A DNA stretch of 55,062 bases, from positions 1 through 55,062 of the forward strand of contig NZ_AKJS01000113.1 of assembly GCF_000282215.1 (NCBI RefSeq), given 5' to 3'. How positions within the stretch are numbered: position 1 is the stretch's first letter; each line of letters begins with the position of its first letter. The translations under genes and the position numbers were made by a program. Positions 1-10,860 of the stretch are shown here, one piece after another. The notes under the pieces were generated by a model, which saw nothing but the letters and a program-made list of their open reading frames with translations, ran no database searches and was not told where the DNA came from. The stretch is from Pseudomonas sp. GM21. Its GTDB lineage: Bacteria > Pseudomonadota > Gammaproteobacteria > Pseudomonadales > Pseudomonadaceae.

Positions 1-78
1 ACCGCAGAAATGGATATGTACCCGACAAGCAAGAACCTGGTCGGCTGTCAGGCCGCCAAGGTAAAGACCAAAAAACCG

Positions 79-894
79 TCAGTAACCGCTCGAACCGTAA
101 TCAACCTGAAAATCGAACCCGGTGACCCGCTCGACACCCGTTTCGAGCTGGCCATCAGGCAGGAGCCGCAACCAGCGATACCCCGGAGCCTGCCCCCCGA
201 CCTTGAAATCATCGCTGCCCGGCTCAAACTGAATACAGGTCGAAGGCGAGGCAATCAGGCGCACCCCCTTGCGCAGCTGATCAATCTCCTGATGCACATG
301 CCCCCATAAAACAGCCCGCACCTGCGGAAAACGATCGAGCACCGCAAACAACGCCTCAGGGTTTCGCAACCCGATCGGCTCCATCCACGCACAGCCAATC
401 GACACCGGATGATGGTGAAAACACACCAGATGATGCCGCTCCGGCGCCTCACTCAGCGACCGAGCCAACAACTGCAACTGCTCATCCTGCAAATACCCCG
501 GCACCGAACCCGGCACGGCCGAATCGAGCAACGTGACCCGCCAGTTAGCCACATCCACCACCGGCTCCAGCAACGCGCTCTGCACCGCCGCCTCGGCCAT
601 GATCTGTGGTTCATCGTGATTGCCCGGAATCCAGCGCGCTGGCGCATCCAGTTGATGGGTGAGCTCGCGGAACTGCTGATAAGACTCCAGCGTCCCGTCC
701 TGAGACAAATCACCGCTGGCGATGACCAAGTCGATATGCGGTTGCTGAAGCTGCACCAACTCGATGACTTTTTGCAGGCTGTCCCGGGTGTTCATGCCCA
801 GCAACGTTCCGTCCGCTTCGGCGAACAAATGGCTGTCGGAGAGTTGCACCAGCAACGCCGGATCGGCGGTGGTCAATGTGGATACGCTCGGCAA
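79..894 (-). CDS. cpdA: 3',5'-cyclic-AMP phosphodiesterase CpdA
   Basis: Class III cAMP phosphodiesterase, a cytoplasmic calcineurin-like metallophosphoesterase that hydrolyses cAMP to 5'-AMP and so limits Vfr/CRP signalling. The metal-binding motifs appear in order: D-S-H near residue 20, GDLSQDG, GNHDE, the HHHP stretch and WGHVHQ. I start at a TTG at 894 because GGGAG lies 6 nt upstream (901-905) and the resulting 271 aa fits the family. The frame stays open to another TTG at 939, which has no comparable ribosome site. It is the last gene visible of the nudF-DUF1249-cpdA run, the same order as in PAO1 and E. coli. In those genomes yqiA and parE follow, which would be beyond the left edge; bases 1-78 are too short to assign. 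Confidence 0.93.
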   Translation of the reverse strand: MPSVSTLTTADPALLVQLSDSHLFAEADGTLLGMNTRDSLQKVIELVQLQQPHIDLVIASGDLSQDGTLESYQQFRELTHQLDAPARWIPGNHDEPQIMAEAAVQSALLEPVVDVANWRVTLLDSAVPGSVPGYLQDEQLQLLARSLSEAPERHHLVCFHHHPVSIGCAWMEPIGLRNPEALFAVLDRFPQVRAVLWGHVHQEIDQLRKGVRLIASPSTCIQFEPGSDDFKVGGQAPGYRWLRLLPDGQLETGVERVTGFDFQVDYGSSGY

Positions 895-996
895 GGCGTT
901 CTCCCAGGGCTGAATCACGGGTGTGGATGGGTACCGCAATTATGCTGGGGGACGCTCAAAAGGGGAAATCCGTGAGCCAGACGCAGTTCACAACTA

Positions 997-1449
997 CTAC
1001 CGAACGACGGCGTACTCATGCCCGCAGGCCAGACAATGGCTCAGCCATTCCCCCAGAAACATATTCAGCTGGGCCTTTTCGTCCGGCTGGTGCATCGACG
1101 CATTCGGGTAAGGATAGATGCTGCGAAAACGCCGTGCATGTTCGGCGCTGACGACTTCGGCCATGCAGGCGTCGTGATAGACCTGCACTTCCAATTGCGG
1201 TATCGGCAGCCAGGGCAGGCTGTGCTCCTGGCGCACTTGCAGGGTCGTGGTGTACGGACAGACCTGCAACACTTCCAGCGCCAGCACGCCGAGCATCTGT
1301 TCGCCGTGGGTCACGGCAATGCGCCGCGCCGCCGGCTCGTCACGCATGTCTGGCAGCAGTCGCATCAAGCGCGCGTAGTTCGCCTCGCAGGAAGCTTGCA
1401 GCCCGGCAAGGTCCACTCGATAACGATCGCGCAGCTTGTTTACGACCAT
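997..1449 (-). CDS. DUF1249 family protein (YqiB-like)
   Basis: A 150-aa soluble protein of the YqiB/DUF1249 family, function unknown. I see no signal peptide or membrane segment. Visible features are an N-terminal LxxRYxVDLxxLQxxCEANYARL stretch and a C-terminal FLGEWLSHCLxCGHE segment with two cysteines and a histidine, which could bind metal (inference). The ATG lies inside the end of nudF: the two genes overlap by 10 bp, so translation is probably coupled. It sits between nudF and cpdA in gamma-proteobacteria generally, which suggests a role linked to nucleotide turnover, but no activity is known to me. Confidence 0.88.
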   Translation of the reverse strand: MVVNKLRDRYRVDLAGLQASCEANYARLMRLLPDMRDEPAARRIAVTHGEQMLGVLALEVLQVCPYTTTLQVRQEHSLPWLPIPQLEVQVYHDACMAEVVSAEHARRFRSIYPYPNASMHQPDEKAQLNMFLGEWLSHCLACGHEYAVVR

Positions 1450-2057
1450 AACCCCCTCACTTCAGCGCGGTTTAAAGCTAACCATTGCAAGGCAATGATG
1501 CTGGCCGCGTTGGCAATTCGTCCGTCACGTACGGCTTGCAGGGCATCTTCGAACGCCCAGACCGTGACGCGGATATCTTCAGCTTCTTCCTCCAGCCCAT
1601 GCAGGCCGCCAACCCCGTTCGTGTCGCAACGCCCCAGGAACAGGTGCACAAATTCATTGCTGCCGCCCGGCGACGGGAAATATTTGATCATCGGCCAGAG
1701 CGCCCCGAATACAAGCCCAGCTTCCTCCTGCCCTTCGCGGTGAGCAACTTCTTCCGGCACTTCTTCCTTGTCGATCAGACCAGCGACCAGCTCGATCAGC
1801 CAAGGGTTGTCGGTCTTGCCCATGGCACCGACACGAAATTGCTCGATCAGCACCACTTCGTCGCGTTGCGGGTCGTAAGGCAGCACGCACACCGCATCGT
1901 GACGAACGAACACTTCACGATTGATCTCGCGACTCATTCCACCGGCGAACAGTTCGTGGCGCAAGTGCACACGGTCGAGCTTATAAAAGCCCTCGTAGCA
2001 CTTTTCGCGCCGAACGATATCAACGGCGGTCGGAATGGCGTTGGCAAAATCAGTCAT
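1440..2057 (-). CDS. nudF: ADP-ribose pyrophosphatase (Nudix)
   Basis: A 205-aa Nudix hydrolase expected to cleave ADP-ribose to AMP and ribose 5-phosphate in the cytoplasm. The Nudix box is intact: G-x5-E-x7-REGQEEAGL, beginning at GLIDKEEVPEE. The FRVGAMGKTDNPWLIELVAGLI region before it is typical of the NudF/AdpP subfamily. GAGG sits upstream of the ATG. It is the first gene of a minus-strand operon with the DUF1249 gene and cpdA. The region upstream (2058-2281) is shared with the divergent lipoprotein gene and should contain both promoters. Confidence 0.93.
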   Translation of the reverse strand: MTDFANAIPTAVDIVRREKCYEGFYKLDRVHLRHELFAGGMSREINREVFVRHDAVCVLPYDPQRDEVVLIEQFRVGAMGKTDNPWLIELVAGLIDKEEVPEEVAHREGQEEAGLVFGALWPMIKYFPSPGGSNEFVHLFLGRCDTNGVGGLHGLEEEAEDIRVTVWAFEDALQAVRDGRIANAASIIALQWLALNRAEVRGLWS

Positions 2058-2281
2058 GAAAATCCTCTTTACTGCAAATCCGTTACGAGGCTTTTTTTAC
2101 TTTCAACCTCGACTTCGCGCCATCCTAACGCGCCTGCGACATTTGATGCAGCCCCTTTCCCGTCAGCGGGATAGACGGTGAGGGCGAAACCAACTCTAAT
2201 TAGCTTAGTGGCGAACTGACTGCTTCGTTGATAGTCGAAGCGGATAACTTTTTGCCTTTCCCTTTTTTGCAAAGGACGCCC

Positions 2282-3028
2282 ATGTCGCTTTTTAAAATTG
2301 CCTCCGTGGCCGCAATCGCCCTGACGCTGGGCGCCTGCCAGAGCCTGTTTCAGCCGAGCTACCGGGCGCCGCTGGAAACCACTCGCGACGCCACCGAAAC
2401 CCTGAAACCGGGGTGCACCACATCGGAATGCCCGCTGGTAAACATCGATACGATACGCTTCCCCGCCGAACCGCAGCTGGACGCCATCGTCGAAAAGCGC
2501 CTGCTGCAATTGACCCGCACGTCACCGGACGCCCCAGCGGCACCCACACTGACGGCCTATCGTGACGAGTTTTTGCGCACGGCCGCTCCGCGCTCCAGCA
2601 GTTACCTGCAAGCCAAAGTACGTGAGCAGCATGACGGCTTGGTGATCGTCGAGTTTTCCAGCTACCTGGACACCGGCGGCGCTCATGGCACACCGGGTCG
2701 CAGCTTTATCAACTATTCACGCCAGCAGCACAAAGTCCTGACCCTGTCGGACATGTTGATTCCAGGCCAGGAAGAAGCCTTCTGGAAGGCAGCACAGGTC
2801 GCGCACAACAGCTGGCTGATCAGCACCAAGCTCGATCAGGAACCGGAGTTCGTGAAGAGCTGGCCGTTCCAGAAGACCCAGAACGTGGCGCTGACCTACG
2901 GCGGGGTGATCCTCAAGTACGAAACCAGCACCATTGCGCCTTACGCGCTGGGCCATATCGAACTGAAGATCCCCTACCCTCGCCTGAACGGCATCCTCAA
3001 GCCCGAGCTGTTTCCCGGCCGTAGCTGA
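2282..3028 (+). CDS. DUF3298 (RsiV-like) lipoprotein
   Basis: A 248-aa exported lipoprotein. The N terminus is MSLFKIASVAAIALTLGACQ, a short signal peptide ending in lipobox LGAC, so the mature protein would be acylated at Cys19 or so and anchored in a membrane. I place the start at the ATG at 2282, with AAAGGA just upstream. The frame is open back to 2228, but that would bury the signal peptide. The body contains the SSYLDTGGAHGTPGRSFINYSR region characteristic of DUF3298/RsiV-like domains and ends with a YALGHIELKIPY segment. The last 32 bp overlap, tail to tail, the end of cytX. The function is unknown; related domains occur in anti-sigma factor RsiV, which binds lysozyme, but that cannot be inferred here. 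Confidence 0.85.
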   Translation: MSLFKIASVAAIALTLGACQSLFQPSYRAPLETTRDATETLKPGCTTSECPLVNIDTIRFPAEPQLDAIVEKRLLQLTRTSPDAPAAPTLTAYRDEFLRTAAPRSSSYLQAKVREQHDGLVIVEFSSYLDTGGAHGTPGRSFINYSRQQHKVLTLSDMLIPGQEEAFWKAAQVAHNSWLISTKLDQEPEFVKSWPFQKTQNVALTYGGVILKYETSTIAPYALGHIELKIPYPRLNGILKPELFPGRS

Positions 3029-4289
3029 AGGCCCGGCCCAGCACCAACTGCAGCAGCCCTGCCAGAATCAACGACGGCAGGGTTGCGCCGATGTCCGGAT
3101 ACAGATTGGCCAGCATATGATAGGTGCTCACCCCGCCCAACCAGGCGAGCAACGCCGGCCAGCGTAAGGCGGCTGACGCCACTAGAGCCGAGCGTTTGCG
3201 CAAGATGAAGTGATCCACCAGCACCACGCCGAACAGCGGCGCAAACACCGAACCGATCAACAGCAGAAAGTTCTGGTACTGCGCCAGTGGCGCCAGGCAC
3301 GCGATCAGTGTGCAGATCACGCCGATGGCCAGCGCCAGATGTTCGACTTTCAAGCGCAACAAAATCCCGCTGGAGACGGCCGCCGAGTGAATATCGGCGA
3401 AGGCGTTTTCCGACTCGTCCAACAGGATCAGCAGCAGCGGAATGCCAAGGCCGGCACCGGCCAGCGCCAGCAGCAAGGCATTCACTTCACCGCTCGGCGC
3501 GAACGCCAGGGTGTAGGCCACGCCCAGGCTCATCAACCAGAAATTGCCGATAAAGAAACCGATGGCCGTGCCGCCGAAGACGTTTTTCGCACGCTTGCCG
3601 AAACGCGAGTAGTCGGCAATCAGCGGCAGCCACGACAGCGGCATCGCGATGGCAATGTCGAAACCCACGGCGAACGGCATCGTTCCATCACCGGCCTGCG
3701 CCCACAAGGCGGGCAGATCGGCTTTGGCGAACAGGTTCCAGGTCAGCCAGATGCACGCGGCCAGCAACAGCCAGATGCCCCACTTGCGCAGGATTTGCCG
3801 CACGAAGGTCAACGGACCGCTGACGGCCAGCAAGGTCGCAAGGGCGCCGAAGAACAAGGTCCAGAGCAGCGGATTCGACAGCAGGCTGCCTTCGCTGAAG
3901 GCCCGCGCGCCCAACAGGCTGGCGGCGTCGCGCATGACAATGATTTCGAACGAACCCCAACCGATCAGTTGCAGCAAGTTCAACACGGCCGGCAAGCTCG
4001 CACCTCGTTTGCCGAGGCTGAGTTTGAGCGCGGCCATCGACGACAGGCCGGTGTCGCTGCCAATCACGCCGACGGCGGCCAGCAGCAAAACGCCGACCAG
4101 GGTGCCGAGAAAGATCGCCAGCAACGAACCGGACAGGCCCAGGCCTGGCGCGAGCAGTGCGCCGGTCTGCAGCACCATCAAGCCGATGCCGAGGGAGAAC
4201 CACAGGGAAAACAGATCGCGGCCGCCGAACACACGTTTATCGGTCGGTACCGCGATGTCGGGGGAATACGTACTCGGTTGAATGCTCAA
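2997..4289 (-). CDS. cytX: NCS1-family transporter, probable hydroxymethylpyrimidine permease CytX
   Basis: A 430-aa inner-membrane protein with about 12 hydrophobic segments, of the nucleobase:cation symporter-1 (cytosine/purine permease) family. Its position directly behind thiC, in a unit preceded by a TPP riboswitch, supports the CytX assignment: uptake of hydroxymethylpyrimidine or a related thiamin precursor (substrate inferred from context). Conserved-looking elements include GWGSFEIIVMRDAAS and PLSWLPLIADYSRFGKRAKN. The start is a TTG at 4289; no ATG or GTG is available nearby in frame. A 104-bp gap containing a heptamer-repeat hairpin separates it from thiC. Its 3' end overlaps the convergent lipoprotein gene. 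Confidence 0.85.
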   Translation of the reverse strand: MSIQPSTYSPDIAVPTDKRVFGGRDLFSLWFSLGIGLMVLQTGALLAPGLGLSGSLLAIFLGTLVGVLLLAAVGVIGSDTGLSSMAALKLSLGKRGASLPAVLNLLQLIGWGSFEIIVMRDAASLLGARAFSEGSLLSNPLLWTLFFGALATLLAVSGPLTFVRQILRKWGIWLLLAACIWLTWNLFAKADLPALWAQAGDGTMPFAVGFDIAIAMPLSWLPLIADYSRFGKRAKNVFGGTAIGFFIGNFWLMSLGVAYTLAFAPSGEVNALLLALAGAGLGIPLLLILLDESENAFADIHSAAVSSGILLRLKVEHLALAIGVICTLIACLAPLAQYQNFLLLIGSVFAPLFGVVLVDHFILRKRSALVASAALRWPALLAWLGGVSTYHMLANLYPDIGATLPSLILAGLLQLVLGRAFSYGRETARA

Positions 4290-4318
4290 GGGTGTTGACT
4301 CATAGAGATGATAGCCAC

Positions 4319-4393
4319 AAGCCGCAAGCTTTAAGCTGCAAGTGAGAAGCAGGCGTTATGCGCGCTTCTAACTTGCAGCTTGCCGCTTGCCGC

Positions 4394-4396
<3 letters not shown>
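4319..4396. repeat. Inverted heptamer-repeat hairpin between thiC and cytX
   Basis: The left side holds tandem GCAAGCT/TAAGCTGCAAG-type units and the right side holds CTTGCAGCTTGCCGCTTGCC, so the stretch can fold into a long imperfect hairpin. It overlaps the thiC stop codon. The same unit recurs at 10861-10940, 28070-28101 and 48979-49062. In an operon it could attenuate or process the transcript between thiC and cytX (inference). Confidence 0.7.
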
Positions 4397-6283
<1,887 letters not shown>

Positions 6284-6463
6284 CACGGGCTCTCCAGACA
6301 GCATCCAGGCAGTGGGATTTTGTCGGAGCGAACCTGTAACGAATGGACGCAGCCAATCAGCCATGACAATGCCGTTGGTGCTGTGCTCAGTGCTCGAGGG
6401 GTGTTCGATTGTCGAACAACATCCCGGACGAAGCACAAGAGGACTCGCCGGGTGACGAGAAAT

Positions 6464-6552
6464 CTTGTTCCCTACGCAGGCGCTAACCTGATCAGGTTCA
6501 ACGGGATCCGAAATTATTCGATCTCAGCCTCATAGCAAGGCACCCCGACAAG
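6464..6552 (-). promoter_or_regulatory. TPP riboswitch (THI element) upstream of thiC
   Basis: On the minus strand the sequence reads CTTGTCGGGGTGCC, then GGCTGAGATC, then CCGTTGAACCTGATCAGGTT, then AGCGCCTGCGTAGGGAACAAG. These are the canonical P1, P3 and P5 blocks of the thiamin pyrophosphate aptamer; the outer CTTGT and ACAAG close the P1 stem. About 180 nt separate it from the thiC ATG. That leader contains a hairpin at about 6398-6424 (TGTTCGA/TCGAACA arms) but no T-run typical of an intrinsic terminator. Control may therefore be translational or Rho-dependent, as in E. coli thiC (inference). Confidence 0.95.
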
Positions 6553-6750
6553 AACCCGGCCAGTCTAGACACAACTGGCAGAGAACGCCAATACCGCTAC
6601 AAACACCATGATGAATGGCGCATTCCGGATTGTTCACGCCCTCTGGCGCAACTACACTCGCTACGCCAAGCCACGCATTGACGTGGTACGCGCCGCGCCT
6701 TAGCCTTGGCGCTCAAATTATTTGTGTAATATTTATTCTAGGGAACGCCT

Positions 6751-8190
6751 ATGCTGCGCAAACTTTCACTGGTTATTGCCGTGTCTTGTGCGTCCAATGG
6801 GATGGCCTGGGCAGCAGAAGCGCCCGTATCAAACAAAAACGATCTGGTGAGCGTCTACCAGGAAGCGAAGGCCAACAATGCCGACCTTGCGGCGGCCATT
6901 GCTCAATACGGCGCACAGAAAGAAGTCGTACCCCAGGCCCGTGCCGGCTTGCTGCCCAATCTTTCGGGCGGTGCCGAACTGGCCAACGTGCGCACCTCTA
7001 TCGATCAGCCTTCATCGACCGCCAATCGCAGCGCAAATTCGTATCAGGCCACCTTGGCGCAGCCACTGTTCCGCGCCGATCGCTGGTTCCAGTTCCAGGC
7101 CGCCAAGGACGTCAACGAACAGGCCGCCCTGCAACTCTCGGCCACCGAGCAAAACCTGATCCTGCAGACTGCTGAAAATTACTTCAACGTGTTGCGCACC
7201 CAGGACAACCTGGCGTCGACCAAGGCCGAAGAAGCGGCCTTCAAACGCCAGCTCGACCAGTCCAATGAACGTTTCGACGTCGGCCTGTCGGACAAGACCG
7301 ACGTGCTCAACTCACAAGCCAGCTACGACACCGCACGCGCCAACCGGATCGTTGCGCAGCGTCAGGTCGATGATGCGTTTGAAGCCCTGATCACCCTGAC
7401 CAACCGTCAGTACAGTTCGATATGGGGCGTCACCCACAGCCTGCCGATCTTGCCCCCGTCTCCGAACGACGCCAAAGCCTGGGTCGATACGGCGGCCAGA
7501 CAGAACCTGAATTTGCTGGCCAGCAACTACGCGGTCAGTGCCGCAGAACAAACCCTCAAGCAGCGCAAGGCCGGTCATTTACCGACGGTCGACGCTGTGG
7601 CGAAATACGAAAAAGGTGACAACGACGCACTGGGTTTCAGCAACCCGAACGGCTTTGGTCAACCGTACAGTGGCAACGTCGAGCAAACGACCCTGGGCCT
7701 GCAATTGAACATCCCGATCTACAGCGGTGGCCTGACCACCTCCCAGGTGCGTCAGTCGTATGCCCAGCTGGACCAGACCGAGCAGCAACGCGAAGCGCTG
7801 CGTCGGCAAATCGTGGAAAGCACCCGCAATCTCCACCGCGCGGTGAACACTGATGTAGATCAGGTTTCGGCGCGCAAGCAGTCGATCATCTCCAACCAGA
7901 GTGCGGTGGAAGCGACCGAAATCGGTTATCAGGTAGGGACACGCAATATCGTCGACGTACTGGATGCGCAGCGTTCGCTGTACACCTCGGTACGCGACTA
8001 TAACAACACTCGCTACGACTACATCCTGGACAACCTGCGCTTGAAACAGCAGGCCGGCACTTTAAGCCCGGGTGATCTGGAAGACCTGAAGCGTTACCTC
8101 AAGGCCGACTACAACCCCGACAAGGACTTCCTGCCACCGGGTCTGGCGAAGGCAGCGGAAGAGCAATTGAAAGCAAGACCTCCGCAGTAA
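6751..8190 (+). CDS. tolC: TolC-family outer membrane efflux protein (OpmH-like)
   Basis: A 479-aa outer-membrane channel of the TolC family, forming the exit duct of type I secretion systems and tripartite pumps. An N-terminal signal peptide runs to about residue 22 (MAWAAEAP, cleavage after AWA). The repeated helical domains are visible as two halves with the ENYFNVLRTQDNL and TRNIVDVLDAQRSLY segments, a hallmark of TolC. It is expressed toward waaA, which converges on it. Upstream, TTGGCG at 6706 and TAATAT at 6727 form a possible promoter, although the 15-nt spacer is short. In PAO1 the homolog beside thiC is opmH, so the TolC-like assignment is supported by synteny. Confidence 0.92.
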   Translation: MLRKLSLVIAVSCASNGMAWAAEAPVSNKNDLVSVYQEAKANNADLAAAIAQYGAQKEVVPQARAGLLPNLSGGAELANVRTSIDQPSSTANRSANSYQATLAQPLFRADRWFQFQAAKDVNEQAALQLSATEQNLILQTAENYFNVLRTQDNLASTKAEEAAFKRQLDQSNERFDVGLSDKTDVLNSQASYDTARANRIVAQRQVDDAFEALITLTNRQYSSIWGVTHSLPILPPSPNDAKAWVDTAARQNLNLLASNYAVSAAEQTLKQRKAGHLPTVDAVAKYEKGDNDALGFSNPNGFGQPYSGNVEQTTLGLQLNIPIYSGGLTTSQVRQSYAQLDQTEQQREALRRQIVESTRNLHRAVNTDVDQVSARKQSIISNQSAVEATEIGYQVGTRNIVDVLDAQRSLYTSVRDYNNTRYDYILDNLRLKQQAGTLSPGDLEDLKRYLKADYNPDKDFLPPGLAKAAEEQLKARPPQ

Positions 8191-8204
8191 CAGGTCACCG
8201 ATGT

Positions 8205-8229
8205 GGTGAGAGGGAATTACTTTCTCACC
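8205..8229. terminator. Possible terminator hairpin between tolC and waaA
   Basis: GGTGAGA and TCTCACC arms enclose an 11-nt loop, directly after the tolC stop codon and followed by TCATTTATC. The stem is short and the T-tract poor. It lies between convergent genes, where a two-way terminator is expected. Confidence 0.4.
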
Positions 8230-8236
8230 TCATTTA

Positions 8237-9514
8237 TCAGCGATCGATCAACCGCCCCAGCCCATCCAGCAACCGCTGCAACGCCCCTTGATTGGTGCGC
8301 ATCACCTTAAGCCCCGCCTCTGCCATCCGCTGCGCATCGCGCGGCAACTCGAACAGCCGCTGCACTGCCAGCGCCAGACCTTCGGCATCCTCCACTTCCT
8401 GCAACGCCCCGGCGCTGCGCAATTGCGCGGCGATTTCGAGGAAGTTGAACAGGTGCGGGCCGCTCAGGACAGGCTTGGCCAGCGCGGCCGGTTCCAGCAG
8501 GTTATGCCCGCCGTTCGGCACCAGGCTGCCCCCCACGAAAGCGCTGTCGGCCAAGGCGTAGAGAAACAGCAATTCGCCCATGGTGTCCCCCACCAGCACC
8601 GAGGTGGCCGAGGTCACCGGCTCGCCCGTGGAACGACGCAGCGTCGCAAAGCCCTGCTGCTGACACAGCTCGAACACTGCGTTGAAACGCTCCGGATGGC
8701 GCGGCACCAGAATCAGCAACGCATCGGGATGATTGGCCAGCAACTGGCGATGAGCCGCGAGGACCACTTCGTCTTCGCCTTCATGGGTACTGGCGGCGAT
8801 CCACACCGGCCGATGGAGCGCCTGCCACTGAGTGCGCAGTTCGACGGCACGTTGCAGCAATTGCGGGTCGATGGTGAGGTCGAACTTGATCGAGCCGGTA
8901 ACCTCCACGGTGTCAGGACGCGCGCCCAACTCCTGGAAGCGCCGGGCTTCAGCCTCTGTCTGTACCGCAAACAGGCTCATCTCGGCGAGCATCGGCTGTG
9001 TCAGTTTGCGAAAGCGGCCATAGCCCTTGGCCGAGCGTTCGGACAGTCGCGCGTTGGCCAGTGCCACGGGAATACCGCGTTTGGCGCATTGGTGGATGTG
9101 GTTGGGCCAGAGTTCGGTTTCCATGATCACCGCCAGCGTTGGCCGGACCCGATCAAGGAAGCGCGCAGCGGCGCAGGGCAAATCGTAGGGCAAATAGCAG
9201 TGCTGGATGCGCGGCTCGTTGGCGAACAAGGCCAGGATGCGCTCGGAGCCGGTCGGGGTCATGCAGGTCACGGTTATCGGTAACTGTGGATAACGTTGCA
9301 GCAAGGCACGAATCATCGGCGCCGCGGCAATGCTTTCGCCCACCGACACCGCGTGCACCCAGATACCGCCCGGCTTCATCACCGGCAGTCCAAGGGAGAA
9401 ACGCTCGCCAATACGCTTGGCGTACGCCGGCGCCTTACGCGCCCGCAGCCACAGCCGAATCGCTACCAGTGGCAGCCCCAGGTAAAACAGCGCGGTATAG
9501 AGAGTTCTATTCAT
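8237..9514 (-). CDS. waaA: 3-deoxy-D-manno-octulosonic acid (Kdo) transferase
   Basis: A 425-aa GT30 glycosyltransferase that transfers Kdo from CMP-Kdo to lipid IVA, starting the lipopolysaccharide core. The N-terminal hydrophobic segment (YTALFYLGLPLVAIRLWL) anchors it to the inner membrane face. Family motifs visible are WVHAVSVGES, where the Glu is the proposed catalytic base, and IMETELWPN. The C-terminal half has the GGSLVPNGGHNLLEPAALAKPV nucleotide-sugar-binding region. The start is the ATG at 9514. It lies next to the LysR regulator on the same strand, 11 bp apart. Confidence 0.96.
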   Translation of the reverse strand: MNRTLYTALFYLGLPLVAIRLWLRARKAPAYAKRIGERFSLGLPVMKPGGIWVHAVSVGESIAAAPMIRALLQRYPQLPITVTCMTPTGSERILALFANEPRIQHCYLPYDLPCAAARFLDRVRPTLAVIMETELWPNHIHQCAKRGIPVALANARLSERSAKGYGRFRKLTQPMLAEMSLFAVQTEAEARRFQELGARPDTVEVTGSIKFDLTIDPQLLQRAVELRTQWQALHRPVWIAASTHEGEDEVVLAAHRQLLANHPDALLILVPRHPERFNAVFELCQQQGFATLRRSTGEPVTSATSVLVGDTMGELLFLYALADSAFVGGSLVPNGGHNLLEPAALAKPVLSGPHLFNFLEIAAQLRSAGALQEVEDAEGLALAVQRLFELPRDAQRMAEAGLKVMRTNQGALQRLLDGLGRLIDR

Positions 9515-9525
9515 GGCGGCGGAGT

Positions 9526-10434
9526 TTATCGACTTTTCTCGCCGATCGCCTGCAAGTGCACGGCAAAACGTTCCGCCAACCAGCGAGCAGCCGGGCCCAG
9601 CGGTTCATCACGACGCCATACCAGTTCCACCACCAGCGCCGGCGGGGTCCATTCGCTGCTCAACTCAACCATCAGGCCCTGATACGCCGGGTATTGCACT
9701 ACATGCCGTGGCAACCAGGCCCAACCGAGGCCGCGCACCAGCCATTCGGCCATCACGTAGAAACTGTCCGCGCGCCAGACTTGCGGGCTGGCCGGTTCGC
9801 TGCCGGGATAGACACTAGACTGTGTGGACATCAACAGTTGTCGATGCTGCGCCAGACCCTGGCAATCGACTTGAGCCTGTTTCGCCAGTGGATGGCCGAC
9901 GCCGCAGACTGTGACCATCTCGACGCTGCCCAGCACTCGTCGCTCAAGGGCTTCGGGGATCTGGTCGTGATAAAACAGCAACCCGAGATCGGCCCGGCGC
10001 TCCACCAGTTTGCGCGCCACATCGCCTTGGGCAGCGCTGGTCAGTTGCACTTCGAGGCTGGGAAATTTTTCCGCCAGGGCTTCGAAGCTTTCGATGATGG
10101 GCTGATAGGGCATGGCCTCATCCTGCGCCACGCGCAGACGTGCTTCCTGGCCACGCATCATGGCCAGCGCGCGGCCATTGAGGCGCTCGCACTGACGCAA
10201 CACTTCACGCGCTTCTTCCAGCAAGGCATTGCCGGCCTCGGTGAGTTTCGGCTGACGGCCACTGCTGCGGTCGAACAGGCTCACGCCCAAATCTTCTTCC
10301 AACAGTGCAATCGAACTGCTGACCGCCGACTGCGCCTTGCGCTGATTACGCGCCACGGCAGAAAAAGAACGCTGCTCCGCTACGCTGACAAACAGTCGCA
10401 GTTGCTCAAGATTCCATTGCATAGACCAACCCAT
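9526..10434 (-). CDS. LysR-family transcriptional regulator
   Basis: A 302-aa LysR-type regulator. The N-terminal winged helix-turn-helix is clear: LEQLRLFVSVAEQRSFSAVA, then QSAVSSSIALLEEDLGVSLF, followed by a PBP2-like effector-binding domain from about residue 90. Two ATGs are possible, at 10434 and 10422; neither has a strong ribosome site, and the second (MQWNLEQLRLF) gives the usual LysR N-terminal length. It is transcribed away from the SMR gene at 10527 with 92 bp between them, so that gene is the natural candidate target (inference). In PAO1 the same neighbour pair is conserved. Confidence 0.92.
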   Translation of the reverse strand: MGWSMQWNLEQLRLFVSVAEQRSFSAVARNQRKAQSAVSSSIALLEEDLGVSLFDRSSGRQPKLTEAGNALLEEAREVLRQCERLNGRALAMMRGQEARLRVAQDEAMPYQPIIESFEALAEKFPSLEVQLTSAAQGDVARKLVERRADLGLLFYHDQIPEALERRVLGSVEMVTVCGVGHPLAKQAQVDCQGLAQHRQLLMSTQSSVYPGSEPASPQVWRADSFYVMAEWLVRGLGWAWLPRHVVQYPAYQGLMVELSSEWTPPALVVELVWRRDEPLGPAARWLAERFAVHLQAIGEKSR

Positions 10435-10526
10435 CTTCAGAACAGATAGGTAATGACTTTACCGCATCTGAAGAGTCTCTAAAATGCCGATCTCAGAAAG
10501 CAACACTTCACCCAGAGGATGCCCCC

Positions 10527-10859
10527 ATGACCGCTTACTACTACCTGGCCATCGCCATCTGCGCCGAAGTGATCGCGACCGTTTCGATGAAAGCCGTCAA
10601 AGGCTTCAGCACGCCCCTGCCATTGGTTCTGGTGATTGTCGGTTACAGCATTGCCTTTTGGATGCTGACCCTGGTGGTGCGCAGCGTTCCGGTGGGCGTT
10701 GCTTATGCGGTGTGGGCTGGCATGGGCATCGTGATGGTCAGCGTCGCGGCACTGTTTATCTACGGGCAGAAACTGGATGTGCCGGCGATGCTGGGGATGG
10801 CGTTGATTGTGCTGGGCGTTGTCGTCATCCAGTTGTTCTCCAAAACTGCAGGCCACTAA
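10527..10859 (+). CDS. Small multidrug resistance (SMR) family efflux protein
   Basis: A 110-aa inner-membrane protein with four transmembrane helices, of the EmrE/SMR family, which exchanges protons for cationic drugs or osmolytes. The essential membrane-buried glutamate is at residue 14 (AICAEVIATVSMK), the same position as Glu14 of EmrE. The signature GVAYAVWAGMGIV follows in helix 3. GAGG is placed before the ATG. Substrate cannot be told from sequence: EmrE-like export and SugE/Gdx-like guanidinium export are both possible, although the helix-2 and helix-3 pattern looks more EmrE-like to me. Confidence 0.92.
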   Translation: MTAYYYLAIAICAEVIATVSMKAVKGFSTPLPLVLVIVGYSIAFWMLTLVVRSVPVGVAYAVWAGMGIVMVSVAALFIYGQKLDVPAMLGMALIVLGVVVIQLFSKTAGH

Positions 10860-10860
10860 G

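Noticed and set aside
79..939. Start of cpdA at the far upstream TTG (939)
   Set aside because: TTG at 894 has GGGAG 6 nt upstream and fits family length; 939 has no ribosome site.
2228..2281. Upstream start for the DUF3298 lipoprotein
   Set aside because: It would put 18 residues before the lipoprotein signal peptide; ATG 2282 has AAAGGA and the proper signal.
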